From assembly GCA_014706295.1 (NCBI GenBank), contig JACSVZ010000007.1:50358975-50422974 (forward strand): DNA of 64,000 nt, given 5' to 3'. This DNA comes from Lycocorax pyrrhopterus obiensis (taxonomy: Eukaryota > Chordata > Aves > Passeriformes > Paradisaeidae). The notes beneath the pieces are model-generated. The model saw only the letters and a list, made by a program, of their open reading frames with translations. It had not been told where the DNA came from and made no database searches. Below, one piece after another: positions 41,201-52,520 of the stretch (the stretch's first letter is position 1; each line of letters starts with the position of its first letter). Made by a program: the position numbers and the translations under genes.

Positions 41201-42723
41201 TAGTTATGTAAAACTAAAATATGGATGGCCTTTATGTCAGCTTTAAGGAATACAGACTTCTCAGGAATGAGAAAGGTGCTATGAACATGCAGATTTTTAA
41301 AAGGTCAGAAAGTAAGCAAAAAGTAGTGTCTGGATGTAGGTTTGGGTTTTTTCTCCTAGATAATAACTTTGTCAGAAGAAACTCAAAAGAATAAAACCAA
41401 AAACTTTGCCTGTAGTTCATCTGCTATGGCTGTTGTTGAGGTACCACAGCTTTACACAGCATTCCTACACTCTCAAAAGACAAGCAGAAATTTTCCTTAA
41501 AAACAACACTAAGTCAAGGTCCAATACATTGACTCATATTCATTTAAAATATGGACCTAAGCCTCTTTTATTGTCTTTTTTCAATTCTTAAAAATCAGAA
41601 ACTCACATTTTAACCATTTCTTCTGAGAGAAATCAGCAGCTTATCCTTTTGATCTCTGAAAACTGGGATTGTTTTAAAGGGCTAATTCCCAGGAAACTCT
41701 TTTCCATAGCTTCTTTTGCTATAGTTCCGCATTTCATCTCACAGCTATAATGCTCTATTTTCTAGTCTCTATAATGCTCTATTAAGCCTAAATATTTGCT
41801 ATTTTCGCAATGGAGTTGTGCTTCCCATGCCCCAATCTTAGTGCTAACATCAAAGGATAAAAGAGCCCCTGCAAGGTCTTGGGTGCTTCAGAAACTCCAG
41901 GGTGTCTTTTTTCCAGAAGACCTCTCAGAGGTCTTGTATCATATACCAGCCCCATGCAGATATCCCAGACAGCCTGCACTTTCCAAAATGCCCATATCCA
42001 AGCACCTGAATTGCCTTCCAGGTACCTGGCTGCTGCTCTCCCTCAGAATCCCCAAAATTTTTAATTGCCTCTATACACACTGAATGCAGCTCCTCGGGCT
42101 TTCTGTGCAAAAAGACGCAAAACTCCCCATTAATATGTCAGACCAAATTGTCAACAAATGTAGATTTCTATTTAAATTTCCAGTTCATTCCTCCTGCTTC
42201 ACTGCCTGAATGTCTCTGCTTAAGTATTCCAGATCTTATTTTTCCTCTGGGATATTCTTTCTTTTCTAACCACATAACTGAAGCACCATAATGGCCAGAA
42301 GGGTAAACAGAACAGTGTACACAGGTTGAAAGCTGGCTCCAGCAGCCCAGTGTGGCACATGGCAGACCTGATGCAGAAGACTAACACAGCACATTTCAGT
42401 TGCCAGTATTGGCCTCTCAACTCCTGGCCGTGCAGGCTCTGCTTTCCCAGCACCCAGGCTGCCTTGTTCCTCCTGATGACAATCCCTACCAATACAAGAA
42501 AAACTTTCCTCTGGTTCCTTCTGTGCCTTAGATGAACCAGTTTTGTGTCCCCAAATTAAAAATAATTTTAAAAAAATACTTTAGTGAAGGCCAGTTCCCA
42601 AAGAGCTCTCAACAAAATCTGGATAGCTTCCTAAGGAACCTTGCTGAGCAAGGGCACCTCAGTGAGGTAGAAAATTCCAACAAACGAGGGCACTTGCTGC
42701 TGAAATTCAGCTTTATGTAATCA
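35231..42723. other. non-coding, no gene seen
   Basis: 7.5 kb with no recognised gene or repeat. Minor features: two copies of ctataatgctctatt at 41745-41759 and 41769-41783 (24-bp offset), and a weak resemblance between the stretches near 39110-39150 and 39270-39315. Short ORFs fit chance. Confidence 0.4.
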
Positions 42724-42830
42724 GGGACTTGGTCTAGTGGAAGGTTTCCTGCCCATGGCAGGGGGGTTGAAATTGGATGATCTTTAAGGTCCCTTACAAT
42801 CCAACCCAATGCTATGATTCTATGATTTTT
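42724..42830 (+). mobile_element. CR1 LINE 3'-end fragment
   Basis: ggacttggtctagtggaagg, cctgcccatggcaggggggt, gatgatctttaaggtccctt and a final repeat tgctatgattctatgatt match the CR1 3' end in sense orientation. The terminal short repeats are intact. Confidence 0.9.
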
Positions 42831-42884
42831 TTTATTTTGGTTAGCCTTAATCCAACTGGATTTTTTCATTTATTAGCACAAGAA

Positions 42885-43035
42885 GGGCAAATTAAGGAAC
42901 TTAGGATAATGAGGGTTGGAAGGTCTGTAGGCCAACCTCTTGCTCAAAGCTGGGTCAGCTACAAAATCAGACTATGCTACTCTGGTCTTTTACAGCTGGG
43001 TCTTTGAAACTTCTGAGGATTACAAGGCTGAAATT
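42885..43035 (-). mobile_element. old CR1 LINE fragment, antisense
   Basis: gttggaaggtctgtaggcca followed by acctcttgctcaaagctggg, tcagctacaaaatcagacta and gtctttgaaacttctgagga matches diverged reverse-complement CR1. It lies 55 bp from the sense CR1 end, so two copies meet 3' end to 3' end. Confidence 0.75.
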
Positions 43036-46000
43036 TAATGATTTAGTGGCTGGAGGAACTTGCAGGTTCTGTGTTTTGATCCTGAAAGAGGCTCTAATGT
43101 TGAAATTAATATTTCTCACTTCAGATTAAATAGGATTCTTGTACTAAATCTGCTCTTTCAGAACGACAGCAAAACCCAGCTTTGGTGACATTTGCAACAT
43201 TTTGGAGGTCATCTTTAGTAGAAAAGTTTCTAAAATATTGATGGCAGCACGCAGGGATCAAACACAGACTGACTCAAACATCATCACCAAATCTGAGCTA
43301 AACGAAAACTTTATAATGAGATGAGCCCTTTCCCTTATACAAAAGTCCTGTGATCAGGACAGTACTCTGAACCAGTTCACATTTTCCTTCTTCCAGTTTT
43401 CACCACAGTCCAGCCACACTGTTCTTCTCCATTTGAGTTGTAACTATTTTACACAGAGAGAATACCCTTTGCCAGAGTCATTGCAGTTATTGACTGGATT
43501 GTATAAAGACCATTGAAAAATAACATACCAGGTTTTGAAAGCTAAAAAGTACAGGATTTTTTTTTTTTAGGAAATCATAACCCTGGAGAATTTAAAGTAA
43601 GAACATTCAAGATTTCCACCTGGAAAAAAAATGTGTTGTGCAAAGTGCTTCATTGCACTTGATTGGACTTCTGCTCTCTCCACACCTTTCTTTAGTTGGA
43701 ATTGAGCGGCTTCACCTCCCACACAGCGAGAAAAATTAGTAGCCTCTTCTCAACTTGGTCTCATTGTTATTGAAATAACTACTTTAACAGAACAACTTTC
43801 CCCCCCCCCCTTTTTCCTAACATAGTTGATGTAGATGCCTTTAATGATAAATGCAGAACAATAATTTCTTTCCATGATGTGCTTCAAGCTTACACAACAA
43901 ATAATATCTGAAAATTACACTTTTGAGAGGTAGCTCCTTTGTATATTTTCTTTATCGTCTTAATTTTCTGGCAAACTATGGAGCTGATTTGTGTTAAAAA
44001 GAATTTTTTCTTTTACAAGGTTATTTTTGTCCCAGTCAAGTTCCTGAATCTGGTTCAACATGAAGCATCATGAACTGTGAGGGCAGCTGTAAGGTAAAAG
44101 GGACAGTGTAGGGTGAATGAAGAGCAAGAAACCTTTAAGCTGACACTGCCACAGAAAGTGTCCGCTGATCTACAACCTCAGAGGTGCTAAAACCTATTAG
44201 AGATTCATTATACAAAGACTGGAAATTAAAAATTAATGTCGTGGGATCCATAAAAGCAGAACATTTTAGGAATGTTTCCCATACTTCCTCTACCTCTCCA
44301 AAATAACTAATGCCTCCACAGTAACACAGGATTAAAAGGACATTCAGAGAATGTTTCAGAACATGTTTCAGAGATGCCACAAGAGTGATATAATTTTACC
44401 TTCCAATATTCATCCAGCCAAAGATACAAACCCATTCTGAAGCCAAAGAGAGGGGTACGAGCAGTCCCATTGGGCTTGGATTAGATGGAAACAAGAGTCT
44501 CAGTGAACTGGGGATAGATGACAAAGGTGATTTTTTTCAGGAGTAAAGGTTGCAAGAAGACCAGGTTGAAATAGAAGCTTTGAAAATAAACCTTATGGAG
44601 GAGATATAGAAATTTTAAAGAGGGTGGGTTGCCTGTATTTTTGTTGATACAAAATTCTGCATGTTAGAGTCCACCACTGAAGCTCAATCTTCCAGCACAC
44701 CTTTGGGTTCTTGCTGAGCAAGGTCTCTGCTGATGCCATCCCATCATATGTCCTTCAGGCCTGCTAGACCTGTCGGTGTGGAGCTGAAGGAGAAATTATG
44801 CATTGAGACTGTTTTGTTATAACCTATCACTAAATAAAAATCCTCCTTTTCCTCACAAATAGATGTCCTGCAACCAAATCCTCCAAAGCTGTTAAAATAA
44901 AACGTACCTTTCTTGGCCAGCAAATACCTGTGTGATGGTCACAAATGAGGCAGTTTAGGGGACATCCTGCAGCCTCCTAACAACTTGCTGAATCTATCAG
45001 GTTTACACTCCAGGCTCCTGAGGGCAGCAGTGGAACTTACACGGAGTCAGCAGGACTTCCAGGCTTCCTTGTACAGACCACACTGTGGAAGACCTCCCTT
45101 GCCTACAGCAGCTTTTAAACTCCTGCTATTTCCCATTTCAGTCACACCAGATCTGTCAGGCAGATACCTTTTTTCCTCTTATGGCTCTGGCAGCTCCTGT
45201 GTTACATTTACTGTAGCTTTTGCATTAGCACGAAGAAGCAAGGCTGCCTGGCAAATCGGAACCACCAGGGGACACTTGGCTGCCAAAGCTGGGCTCAGAG
45301 ATGTTCGGGACAAACTCACACAAAAAATGCAAAGCATTAAAACCGGCTGGACTCTGCACAGAAACAGTCAGTCAGAGGATAGGCTGGGGCAACCCTTGCT
45401 TGTTTCTTTCTGTAGACAACACATCTGCTAAAAAATCACCATGTCAGAAGTCAGGCAGTGCCTCTCTCAGTTTGCAGCCACTCATTCAAACCCATATTTT
45501 TTCTCCCAGCTTTTCCTCTCTTCTGTGCCACCGACACCCAGCTGTACATGGGGCTGTATGTATGTATGCCACACCAGCTGTAGATATTCGAAAACACTTT
45601 TGGCCACTGACAGCACTTAAAGCTAACCAGGTAATTGTAAAATTCCGCTAAGGATGCTACAGACTGGGTGTCATACCTATCCTTCACTCAGCTTTGCTAA
45701 GAAATCCCTGAAATAAATGGAAAATTAGGCTGGTTTCTAGACAGCTTTCATCATGGATGACCATCCATCAAAGAAATTCTTCATTTGGAGAAGACTAGTG
45801 GGGCCTTGGGCTCACTCTGTCCTTTGTCCTTGCAAATTAGACTGTGTAGGAAAACATCAGGACTGTGTACCTATGCTTTTTAATATTCTCTTTTTTGCTC
45901 CAACAAACCACATTCTAGCGTTAACATCATAAAAGCATTTATCTGTTTTAGGCTCCACCTCTTGTCTCTGAGGTCTAAATTAGCAAGGTTAATATTACGA

Positions 46001-46535
46001 CAATCTCAGAATATACTAATTACAAATTTCACACCTTGTTTCTGCAAAACATGTAATCAGCAAAGTCACAACAGATATAAAATCTGCATTACTCTTACTC
46101 CCACAGAGTAGATTACTGCAGGTAACATTGAAATAACCTGAATTCTTATTACACATTTCAGAACTTGTCCTTGTATAAGACATGACTGAGACCATCATGA
46201 GACATTTAGTTATTCACTGTATCTTAGCATACAGAAAACGTTTAGCATAGTACAAGGAAAGATTAACACTGGTGGCATTACTAATAAAGTCAGGAATTCA
46301 GTAGCTGTAGGGCTTCATCCAGACCCAAAACAGATGGTGAAAATCATTCACCTGAAGCAGCATATCCCATTTGGGGAGTAAAGCTGTGCTGGAGCTTGCA
46401 TTAATCCAGTAGCAGCATTAACTGAGCTCTGACCTTTTCCCCCCGTCCTTCCGTTCCTTAGCTCATATCTTTTGATCCTTAGAGGACTTTTTGTTCCAAT
46501 TCATCACATTCCCCTTCTTTTCTTTCAAGAGCTTA
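43036..46535. other. non-coding, no gene seen
   Basis: A run of 11 C lies at 43800-43810. ORFs of 148 codons (44985-45431) and 116 codons (45301-45651) overlap in different frames. Neither shows a domain, and I treat them as chance in slightly GC-richer DNA. Confidence 0.4.
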
Positions 46536-47200
46536 CATAGGCCCCAGCACGTGTGGCTGTAGCATGGGGACTTTCCCTCCGCATTCTAAGATGAACCACT
46601 CTGCTGGACTCCAGGTGTTATCCTTGGCTTGCTGACTAACTCCTGCCTGTCTTCTGGCATGCTTCCTCCAGTGCAGTATGTGTGGGTCAGTCCTTGAACA
46701 GCAGGACATCCTATGAGTTTGCCAAGAGACACCAAGGTGCCTTAGTGGCTCTGCCCAGCCCTCAGAGTTTCAGGCTGTGGCACTGGTGACCACCAGCTTT
46801 TGGGAGTCCTTCTCCACCTGCTTGTAATGGCACTACAACAGTTGATTAACCCCTTCTTCCCAGTCCCTCTGCAGGGGTTCTTCACTTGCAGCATTGGCAG
46901 GATCTGGCCAATACCAAAGTATCCCCCACCACCCGACCCCAAAGCCTTCAGCCTTGGTGAGGGCTGGCTGCCACCAGCATTGGCCAGGCCATGACTGCCT
47001 CCCACACAGGGCACCCTGAAGCCCCCTCCCGTCAAAACCTTGTCATTTGTTCCCAATGCTATCAGCAAAAAATACTCCAGAACAACACGAGGTAATGACT
47101 GACAGTGGGTTTTATAGACTGTCAAGGAGGAAGTAACTAACAGCAGGTGAACTCTGTCGGGTTCAAATTCAGCCCCCACAGGAGTCCCTCAGAACCACTA
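46536..47200 (-). other. GC-rich block of unknown origin, possible ERV/LTR remnant
   Basis: A 145-codon minus-strand ORF (46742-47179) lies in this GC-rich island. Read on the minus strand from 47178, it begins TGGGGGCT-GA-ATTTGAACCCG, which resembles a tRNA-Pro-type primer-binding site with an internal deletion. A TATA-like CTATAAA lies at 47111-47117. I could not find matching termini or a target duplication, and the ORF has no recognisable domain. It may be a diverged retroviral fragment or an unrelated GC island. Confidence 0.3.
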
Positions 47201-49593
47201 ATGATAGATTACTTCAGCTGGGCAGTATTTCAATCAAAACTGTCACATAAAATCTTGTTGAAAGTCCCTGCTGAGATATTAAGCTTGTCTTGCATTGCAC
47301 AGAAAGTATTTGTAGAGAATGTGTGAAAGGATCACATTTATTTTCACCAACATATGACAAGAAAACGGCAAATCACTGCCTTCTCTAAGCTGTGGGTTTG
47401 TCAATAACTTATTCAGCAATCACATACTTCAAATTAGTCTCCTATGCTGTACAGAATAGCACCAAGCACATCATTTTAACCCTAAACATTGGGGTTTGTA
47501 AATTGATAATTAGCACATTTTACCTTGTTCACTCCCCCATTTCTAGCAATGCATTGTGGAAGGACTTGAGCTAAAGACCAAGGAGGCAGGCTGCCAGAAG
47601 TCCCATGTCATGGACTTGGTGACATCCTAACTAGTCCCTGCACACTGTTCCTAGACCACAGTAATATGATATAATTAACTTATTTTAAAGTATTCTAGAT
47701 CTTCCCCTTCTAAAACCAAAATCTAAAAGAGGTTAATTGCAGAGAAAATACAGATAAATCAATAGGCAGTTTTGGAGTTGCTATTTGCTGTAAATTAAAT
47801 TCTGTAAATTAATATAATGAGGGAGAATCACGGAAAAAGACAACATGGCCTTTATGACTACTCTCCTAATTGCTAATTCTCATCTTATTAAATATGTGCA
47901 TACATCCAACCTCAAAGCGTAAAATACTGCACTTACAATTTATTTTTTTTCTGCTGGTTCACAGCCTACTACCAGCAGAAGAAACAATTTCTAATAATTG
48001 CATCAAACAACAGAACTTCTCTATTCTCAGATGACCTCTTGTTGGCCATCCATTAGTACTTCACTTCCTATATGTTTTTAGAGTGAAAAGTACCAGCGTA
48101 GAAAGAAAGGGAGACTTGAAACTGCTGTTTGCAATTCATTAGTGGCATCTCTCACAGCCACGCAAGTTGAGCTCTGAGATATTTAAGTGCTACAGTGTAA
48201 CACGAAGTACACAAAATACGACCACCATTTTTCATCAATTCTGCAACCAATAGCCAAATTTCTGTATGCATATTAAGCACTCACACTTACCAGCCAACAA
48301 TTCCAGCAACCAGAAAACAAATGAGAACTCTCATCCTTTTGGGAATTGCGTGTGTCCTTTTCACTGCCAAGTTACCAATTGAATAGGACAAATGCCTTAA
48401 TTAAAAATACATTTGAAAGTCTTCCAATCAAATGATAATATAAACAGTGGTTATTATAAAGACCTGGAAAAAGACAAACAGTATTTCTGTCACTCAGTCC
48501 AGAGAATTATACGTACAGATCTGGGAACCTTGCATTTGAATAATATCTCAGCATTCATTATCCAAAAGCACTACAAGAAAACACAGTTAACGTTTTATCA
48601 GTAGTCAGTGATGCTGCACACTCAACTTCTGTTTGGTTTTAGTAATATTCAAGTACACATCTGACATTTCTGCCTGTAAATAGCTTCCTGTAAGATCCCG
48701 GGCTGTTCTGATCTGTAGAATGTTTACAGCATTCTGGTTTTCAGACTGTGCTCTTGCACCCAAGCTGGCTGACCACAGCCTGACTGCAGGCAGGTCCTGG
48801 CTTATATGATGGCCACCATCTCTGCCAGACTGCCAACCCACCCACTGCACACCTCTTAAAACTGAGCTCCCTCGTGAAGGTTGTACCACTTATGTCTTCT
48901 GTGACTTGGCTGCAGAAAGAGGCTGTAACGCAGAGACAGAAATACTCAGATGATTTCAGTGAGAAGCTGAGAAAGGCTCACTGCTGGCAAACACTGATCC
49001 CGCAGCATTCTCAATGCAAACTAGAGCTGCAAACTAAATGTCTGTTTATAGTGCAGTCATAATATTTGGAAAAATATGTGGTGTTCTTTGGGGAGGAAGT
49101 ACCACTGAATTCCACTCAATTCTTGCTCTGCAGGGGAGGGTGTAAAATGTTGAAGGATGTGACACAGAACTAGCAGCTTTACCAAGAGCAACCTGAGATC
49201 CAAGGTACACCTGTCCTTTAGGAGACCATGGCTAACGAAATAAAAAGATAAGAAGACAAACTAATGATGAACATCCTCAAAGAATGAGCAAAGACTTGCT
49301 GCAGCTCAGTTCCGGTGAATAAAGGCTGGTAAACGTTCTCTTCAGTTAACCCATTCATAACAATGTCTGTTGTTGCTACAACCCCTCTGTTTCACTTGCC
49401 TAATATCGGTCCAGGCAGTCCATAGCCATGCTGTCTGTGAAACATTCCACAGGATTCCCAGAGTCTATCAGAAAGCAAACCATGGAGATGTAAGCCTGTT
49501 CAAAAGCTATGCTTCTAGGACATTAGGAAAAGCAGAGACAGCTCTTCTTATAGTGTCTTTTGCAGCAATGAGCTAGATGTAGCAATCTCATGT
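47201..49593. other. presumed BDKRB2 intron, upstream exon not identified
   Basis: Mammalian B2 has a short exon with the first coding residues about 2-3 kb before the last exon. I found no convincing homologous exon here. The sequence is AT-rich with no known repeat recognised. Confidence 0.4.
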
Positions 49594-49614
49594 CACCTAT
49601 TTTTCTCTTCACAG
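49594..49614 (+). other. BDKRB2: splice acceptor of BDKRB2 terminal exon
   Basis: A pyrimidine-rich run (cctatttttctcttcacag) ends in AG at 49613-49614, two bases before the ATG. In mammalian B2 the last exon also begins essentially at a methionine codon (the MLNVTL position in human), so the splice site appears conserved. It decides the start of the coding exon and implies at least one upstream exon. Confidence 0.75.
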
Positions 49615-49616
49615 AA

Positions 49617-50759
49617 ATGGTTTCCATCACAACTGAAAATGTTACATGGCTGTACAACACAACCACCCAGGAGCTCGGAGTCAGTCCAGTAAATTTCCAC
49701 AACAATTCAGGAGTGCATCAGATAGATCAATATGAATGTGTCAGTGCAGATGTGTGGAAATGGCTACAGGATTTTCAGCCTGCATTCCTCTGGTTTATAT
49801 TTATTCTGGGATCAATAGAAAATTCCTTTGTGCTCACCATCCTGTGTTTCCACAAGAGTAGGTGCACAGTGGCTGAAATTTACCTAGCAAACATGGCGTT
49901 TGCTGACCTGATGTTGGTCTGCACTTTACCCTTCTGGGCCATTAATATTTCTAATAACTTTCATTGGCCTTTTGGCCTGTTTCTCTGTAAAGCCATCAAC
50001 ATCATGAGTTACATGAACTTATATTCTAGTATTTATTTCCTGACACTAGTGAGCATTGACCGCTACCTAGCCTTGGTGAAAACCATGTCTCTTGGACGGA
50101 TGAGACGAACTGTCTGTGCCAAATGGAATTGTTTTGTAATCTGGACATGTGCATTGCTCATGTGTTCACCTACAATGGTGTTTCGAAATTTGCATTATTA
50201 TGAAGAATACAACATCACAGCCTGTGTTCTTCTTTACCCAGCCAGCTACTGGGAGCCCACAAACAACTGCTTGCTGAATATTGTGGGGTTTGTGATCCCA
50301 TTCTGTGTAATTACCTATTGCACTGTGCAAATCATCAAAGCCTTGCAAAGCAGTGAGCTACGAAAAATGAATGTAGTCCAGACAGAGAGGAGAGCCACCA
50401 TGCTGGTCCTTGCTGTGCTCTTGCTGTTCGTCATTTGCTGGCTTCCATTCCAGATCAGCACACTCATCGACACAATCCGTTACTTCTCACCCACTCTCAA
50501 ATGCCTGGAAGAAATCAACGACATACTGACCCAGATAGCCACGTACTGTTCCTTTAGCAACAGCTGCCTGAACCCAGTCTTGTATGTGATCGTTGGGAAA
50601 AACTTCCAGAAGAAGGCTGTGGAATTCTACAAGGACTTGTTCACAAAGAGGTGCAGAAAATTACAGTCTGTGCAGATGGAAAATTCCCTGGACACTTTAA
50701 GAACTTCCATTTCAAGCGAATACCCAAGGAAAAAGTCTGTTTTGCCATTACCCCAATAG
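49617..50759 (+). CDS. BDKRB2: B2 bradykinin (kinin) receptor, terminal coding exon
   Basis: This exon encodes a 380-residue class-A GPCR of the plasma membrane that binds kinins (ornithokinin in birds) and signals mainly through Gq and calcium. Residues seen: seven hydrophobic segments at roughly 55-78, 86-109, 121-145, 168-188, 219-241, 270-292 and 303-327; Asn69 (TM1), Asp97 (TM2), D148-R149-Y150, C124 pairing with C203 in ECL2, CWLP at 284-287 and NPVLY at 319-323. N-glycosylation sequons lie at N8, N14, N29 and N199. Cys346 is a likely palmitoylation site, and the tail keeps the MENS...LRTSIS phosphorylation block (354-366) typical of B2. Length is close to mammalian B2. The start chosen is the ATG two bases after a strong splice acceptor (49613-49614); the nine codons upstream in frame would be intronic. 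Mammalian B2 has a short extra N-terminal coding exon at this junction, so the true protein may be slightly longer. Confidence 0.96.
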   Translation: MVSITTENVTWLYNTTTQELGVSPVNFHNNSGVHQIDQYECVSADVWKWLQDFQPAFLWFIFILGSIENSFVLTILCFHKSRCTVAEIYLANMAFADLMLVCTLPFWAINISNNFHWPFGLFLCKAINIMSYMNLYSSIYFLTLVSIDRYLALVKTMSLGRMRRTVCAKWNCFVIWTCALLMCSPTMVFRNLHYYEEYNITACVLLYPASYWEPTNNCLLNIVGFVIPFCVITYCTVQIIKALQSSELRKMNVVQTERRATMLVLAVLLLFVICWLPFQISTLIDTIRYFSPTLKCLEEINDILTQIATYCSFSNSCLNPVLYVIVGKNFQKKAVEFYKDLFTKRCRKLQSVQMENSLDTLRTSISSEYPRKKSVLPLPQ

Positions 50760-52520
50760 CATAATCTTAGGAAATCCTTACAGGAAGAAAGCCTTCTAAC
50801 ATAACAGTCTCTGCTCCTATCCATCTGCTAAAAGTCCACAGAGTAAACATGTAGTAGTGTTCATTATGTGAGGGAAAACAATGGTTTGGTCTTAATGGAA
50901 AGTCCATAAAGAGACCTGCTTCTAATGTTAATGGACATTTTTCATGACTGAATCTTGTTTTGTAGCTTACTTACATTTTCATGGCTGAATAATATTTGGC
51001 TCATGTATCATTTGAAATGTTTGCATTTAAGGTGTACATACAATTTTCTGAACAGAGCCCCAGTACAGAAGCTATTGTCAGGATTGTACAGCTACTTATG
51101 GTACCCATAATAGTGTGTTAGACAAGATTTTTGATCTGGGAGGGGTTGTGTTTGAGTGAGTTCTGTTAAGTGAATCCATTTTTAGATGTGTCCATCTTTT
51201 GGGTTTTTGATTTCTCTCTTCAGTCATCCAAAACGCTCTGATTTTTTCATTGACAAGCAGCGCATTTTTGCAACTGCTCCAGTTAGTTACAGATTTACAT
51301 GAGCAATTGTGTATGGAAAGTAGCTGGAAAAAAGGTGAAGCAGTAGTGGAAGGGCAGCTGCACCCAGCTGCATGAAGTTAGCTGAGTTTTCTTTGTAGAA
51401 GATTCTTTACCCCTTCTACCTTGGAGTGAAAGTATTCACTTACTCCTGAGTGAGTGAACGCTATTTACATTCATGCTTACACTTCAGCTCAGAAACTTGG
51501 GGTTTTAGTATTCACAAAGCATAATTAATGTTTTTTAATGGATATATAAGAGCTCAGCACAACTAGTATAGTCTCACAAGCAGAAGAAACTGAGAATATG
51601 AAGGAGAGCATCACCTAACTACATTAGAAACCTAACTGAAGATAACAGGGGTCTTGAAAGTTCAGAGTATTCAAGAACAGCCTTTTCAGATTCTAGTAAT
51701 ACCTACATTTCATTCGTAGAGATAATCTGTGAGATTTTAACACAAGATAGCTTTTCCCCAATTGGACTGGATTTTTGATCTAAGTTGATTATACACATAA
51801 GAAAATTCACAGTGTACTGAATTGTCTGAATGCACTTTAACCTCTAGGAACCTTGATCAAAACAGAGTGGATGATCCAATATATGCTGAAACTAACAGTC
51901 TTTGTTCTTTTCACAGCACTTAAGGTTACAGCTTTTAAAGCCACCAAGGGAAGTGGAGTTTGGTGACATAAGTAAACTCAGACTGCAACTACATGGTCTT
52001 TATTCGTTAGAGCTTGAATGGAGAAATAAAGTTCATTTAAGATGGGAAATTTGTATTAAACCTTCAAATAACTGAACCGCGAAATAGAAGTGTGCAGACG
52101 TGATTTAAAGACTATGGGATTTAGATCACCATATATGACTAACAGGCAATTTCCATAGCTTTTCTTTGATAACCCTGTATAATCCTATGTCATAAATACT
52201 TCTATTGCTCATCATTTTCATTGTCTGAAGCAACAGAGACAACTATGACGAAACACTGCAGGGCTTTCTGTTACATCCAGTGTTATCATATTGTCTCATC
52301 CATGAGCATGCTGTTCATGCAACCTTTACGCAAAGGGAAATCTGTACAGAGGTTATTGAGGCAACAGAAGTTATTTCTGAGTATTTGGTACTGAGAGGTA
52401 AAATATAAATATGTTATTGTGTTAATATCACATTATTTAAATAATGTAAATATATAGGCACATTTTTTGCTGTGCAGTAAGCATGTACAAAAGAAAATAA
52501 AGTATTTTGAGAAATGAGAC
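50760..52520 (+). other. BDKRB2: BDKRB2 3' UTR with two candidate poly(A) signals
   Basis: No ORF of note follows the stop. AATAAA hexamers occur at 52025-52030 and 52496-52501, giving candidate 3' UTRs of about 1.3 and 1.75 kb. The second lies after an AT-rich stretch and is followed by T-rich sequence. The end is inferred; no transcript data are available here. Confidence 0.5.

Noticed and set aside
44985..45651. Two overlapping + strand ORFs of 148 and 116 codons, considered as a new gene
   Set aside because: Different frames overlap, there are no domains, and composition is ordinary; best explained by locally higher GC.
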